This document shows, piece by piece, positions 62,158 to 64,000 of a stretch of 64,000 nt of DNA. The notes beneath the pieces are model-generated. The model was given only the letters and a program-made list of their open reading frames with translations, had not been told where the DNA came from and ran no database searches. Both the position numbers and the translations under genes were made by a program. The stretch lies in assembly GCA_964036195.1 (NCBI GenBank), contig OZ038451.1:7506529-7570528 (forward strand), in the 5' to 3' direction. The DNA comes from Sphaerolaimus hirsutus (lineage: Eukaryota; Nematoda; Chromadorea; Monhysterida; Sphaerolaimidae). Each line of letters opens with the position of its first letter. Positions within the stretch are counted from its first letter, which is position 1.

Positions 62158-64000
62158 CTACTGGCCAGTTTCTTGGTTGTTTAATTCGAAAAAGTCAATT
62201 GGATTCTCTGCAGCCACACACAATGACAGGTCATCCTTGCCCAACAATGCCTTGGCTTCAGCCACTCTGTCCTTTGTCATGATGAATGCTCCAGTTCTTG
62301 CCACTTGTTCAAACAGTTGCTTCCATCCCCTTGCAGTCTTTGTCAATGTGAACATTGGTTTGAAGTCCGTGATGATCACAATGGATCGTCTCTGTCTTGT
62401 CAGTGCCACGCACAAGCGCATCATGTTTGTCAGGTGTGTCAATTGGCTGTATTTGGTATTCATTGTCCATCCTGGGACCAGAATGATGTCTGATTCTTGA
62501 GACCCCTGCGCAATGTCACATGTGGTCACTCTGTAGTCCAGATTTGGCATGCCCTCCTGGCTGTGGTGCTTGGCCAGCAGGCAACATCCATCTTGGAGGT
62601 CCGACTGCAGTTCTTTGTAATATGCCAGGATCCTGGTCTCAGCCACACCATCCCAGCCAGCGGCCTTGTACCATTCGCTCATGAAAGTGACAAACTGGTC
62701 CCTGGTGCGGTCACAGCGTCTGGTCACTTTGTTTCCATCAGTTGTCTGTACAACCACATCCTCTGTGTTCACATCGAGCCAGTAGATGGGTGCCAGGTAC
62801 TGCTTTGTGCCATCTGGCCTTCTCTTGAACAGCAGTGGGAAACCTGGTGGCTTGGCTGCCAGGAATTCTGCTCTGGTCTGGTATTCAATGGGTGCCTCCA
62901 GGTGCCCATTATAAATCAAATATTTCACCAGGCCTGCATGTTCTACTGAGGCCCGGTACACTTCCTTCAGTCTGAAGCGCCTTCTTCTGCCCACAATTGA
63001 GCTCACTCTCTCCAGGCCACTTTCATTGAAAACTGATTCCATCACTCTTCTGATTGGAGTCTGCCCCAAATTTGGCTTGCCAAGTTGATATTCATCGCCC
63101 AGTAGCAGGACAATGAAGCGCCTGCTGACCCTGTCGTCACTGGTGCTCAACAAAGTCAGAAGTGCACACAGCTGCAGTTTGGTGATTTTTGTGGACTCGT
63201 CCACAACCAGCATTGAAAATCTGCATTCTCTGAGTTTGCTCAATGCCGTGCTGGTGGTTGCACTGACAATCTGGTACTGGTTGTGCAGTGTTCTGTCCAG
63301 TGTGGCAGTCTCTTCTTCTTTTTCATCTTTGTGTTTTTTTATTCCTGCTATCCATTCTGGTGGAACTGCCTCACCTCTGTGCAGCCTGCACCCTGTGGGC
63401 ATTTTGCCTTTGCGGCCCTGTTCCTGCTGTTCCATTTTGCGAGAGGTTGCCTTCAATCGGGCATGCAACCATGGGACACTGCCTGACCTGATCCATGCAT
63501 CCAGGTCATCAGCTAACCGCTCCACTGCCTCATTATCTGTGGCTGTGATCAGAACCTTGGTGGCATATGGTTCTTGCCAGTGTCTGTGGAGGCCAGCTGC
63601 CAGGTGCTCCTGTATGGCCTGTATGGCCACTCTGGACTTGCCTGCACCAGCCGGGGCTCTGACTGTGATGCAGTTGACATTCACTCTCAATGCCTGTAGC
63701 ACTTCGTACTGTTTTTGATTCATGCCTTCAGGTCTTTCTGTTGGATAGTCATATTGTGTCTGGTCAATGTTGGTTGCCACAATTTGGTTGATTTCTCTCA
63801 AGCGATTTGGCAGCAACACTTTCATGATGGTCAACTCTGCCGCTGTCTTCCATGGGTTCATCAGTGCATACACTATATATGTGTATGTTTGCTTGTCTTG
63901 AGCATCATCTATTCTGTTGTCTGTTCTGATGCAAACTTCACTTTGGTCCATTTCGATGTGCTTTTTGAGGTACTGAAGGGCAGTTTTGGCCAGCACTGCC
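62158..64000 (-). CDS. Upf1-like SF1 helicase, 5' end beyond the window
   Basis: The frame is open to the right window edge; the apparent start at 63996 is a GTG, so at least 612 residues are the C-terminal part of a longer protein. SF1 motifs in order: Q-like MNQKQYEVLQAL, motif I APAGAGKS, Ia VLITATDNEAVERL, Ic SATTSTAL, II VVDEST, III LLGDEYQL, IV-region VYRAS, V TCDIAQGSQESDIILV, VI CVALTRQRRSIVI. Motifs V and VI are the Upf1/Smubp type, which act on RNA or DNA 5' to 3'. All look intact. It is on the same strand as the polyprotein, with similarly balanced base composition, unlike the AT-rich Polinton. It could be a first ORF of the same retroelement, or a neighbouring element or host gene. 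Stop is TAG at 62160-62158. Confidence 0.85.
   Translation of the reverse strand, partial: AVLAKTALQYLKKHIEMDQSEVCIRTDNRIDDAQDKQTYTYIVYALMNPWKTAAELTIMKVLLPNRLREINQIVATNIDQTQYDYPTERPEGMNQKQYEVLQALRVNVNCITVRAPAGAGKSRVAIQAIQEHLAAGLHRHWQEPYATKVLITATDNEAVERLADDLDAWIRSGSVPWLHARLKATSRKMEQQEQGRKGKMPTGCRLHRGEAVPPEWIAGIKKHKDEKEEETATLDRTLHNQYQIVSATTSTALSKLRECRFSMLVVDESTKITKLQLCALLTLLSTSDDRVSRRFIVLLLGDEYQLGKPNLGQTPIRRVMESVFNESGLERVSSIVGRRRRFRLKEVYRASVEHAGLVKYLIYNGHLEAPIEYQTRAEFLAAKPPGFPLLFKRRPDGTKQYLAPIYWLDVNTEDVVVQTTDGNKVTRRCDRTRDQFVTFMSEWYKAAGWDGVAETRILAYYKELQSDLQDGCCLLAKHHSQEGMPNLDYRVTTCDIAQGSQESDIILVPGWTMNTKYSQLTHLTNMMRLCVALTRQRRSIVIITDFKPMFTLTKTARGWKQLFEQVARTGAFIMTKDRVAEAKALLGKDDLSLCVAAENPIDFFELNNQETGQ

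Overview
The window looks like animal nuclear DNA. It has short introns ending in TTTCAG/TTGCAG, exons of secreted C-type-lectin-like and PAN/Apple-like proteins, a Polinton (Maverick), a LINE remnant, a Ty3/gypsy-class retroelement, and a very dense cover of nested inverted-repeat DNA transposons. The phylum cannot be settled from the sequence. Nematode-like introns and an arthropod-style TATA/initiator pair both occur, but both lie inside mobile elements.

Layout. 0.4-1.2 kb is a foldback element. About 2.5-17.5 kb is a nearly complete Polinton. On the plus strand it has a small unknown gene and protein-primed DNA polymerase B. On the minus strand, converging on them, it has integrase, a minor-capsid candidate, a small basic protein, major capsid protein, adenain-like protease, packaging ATPase and one unknown gene. 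Polymerase, protease and integrase each carry one in-frame stop, so this copy is probably recently dead. A 260-bp near-perfect palindrome (17.49-17.75 kb) separates it from a LINE endonuclease remnant (17.75-19.0 kb).

19.5-54 kb is host intergenic and intronic DNA stuffed with foldbacks and MITEs. Many have perfect 8-bp target duplications (hAT-like). Another family is flanked by TA and begins CCGTA. They nest up to four deep. Between them lie plus-strand exons whose phases match: a C-type-lectin fragment (20.9-21.4 kb), a PAN-domain gene (25.6-35.4 kb), and a gene starting with a signal peptide at 37.53 kb and containing a C-type-lectin domain at 44.5-46.0 kb. The largest repeat is a 4.4-kb palindrome (46.4-50.8 kb) made of 39-bp GGCGCC-rich units; its long ORFs are by-products of the unit length.

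54.5-64 kb holds the most unusual system. One 2,376-codon minus-strand ORF runs signal peptide, glycoprotein-like ectodomain, transmembrane helix, two retropepsin-like domains, reverse transcriptase, RNase H, integrase with GPY/F module, and a C-terminal dUTPase-like segment. Upstream on the same strand, 549 nt away, is an Upf1-like SF1 helicase ORF that runs off the window edge. No Gag and no LTR pair can be seen. Whether the helicase and the polyprotein belong to one element is the key open question.
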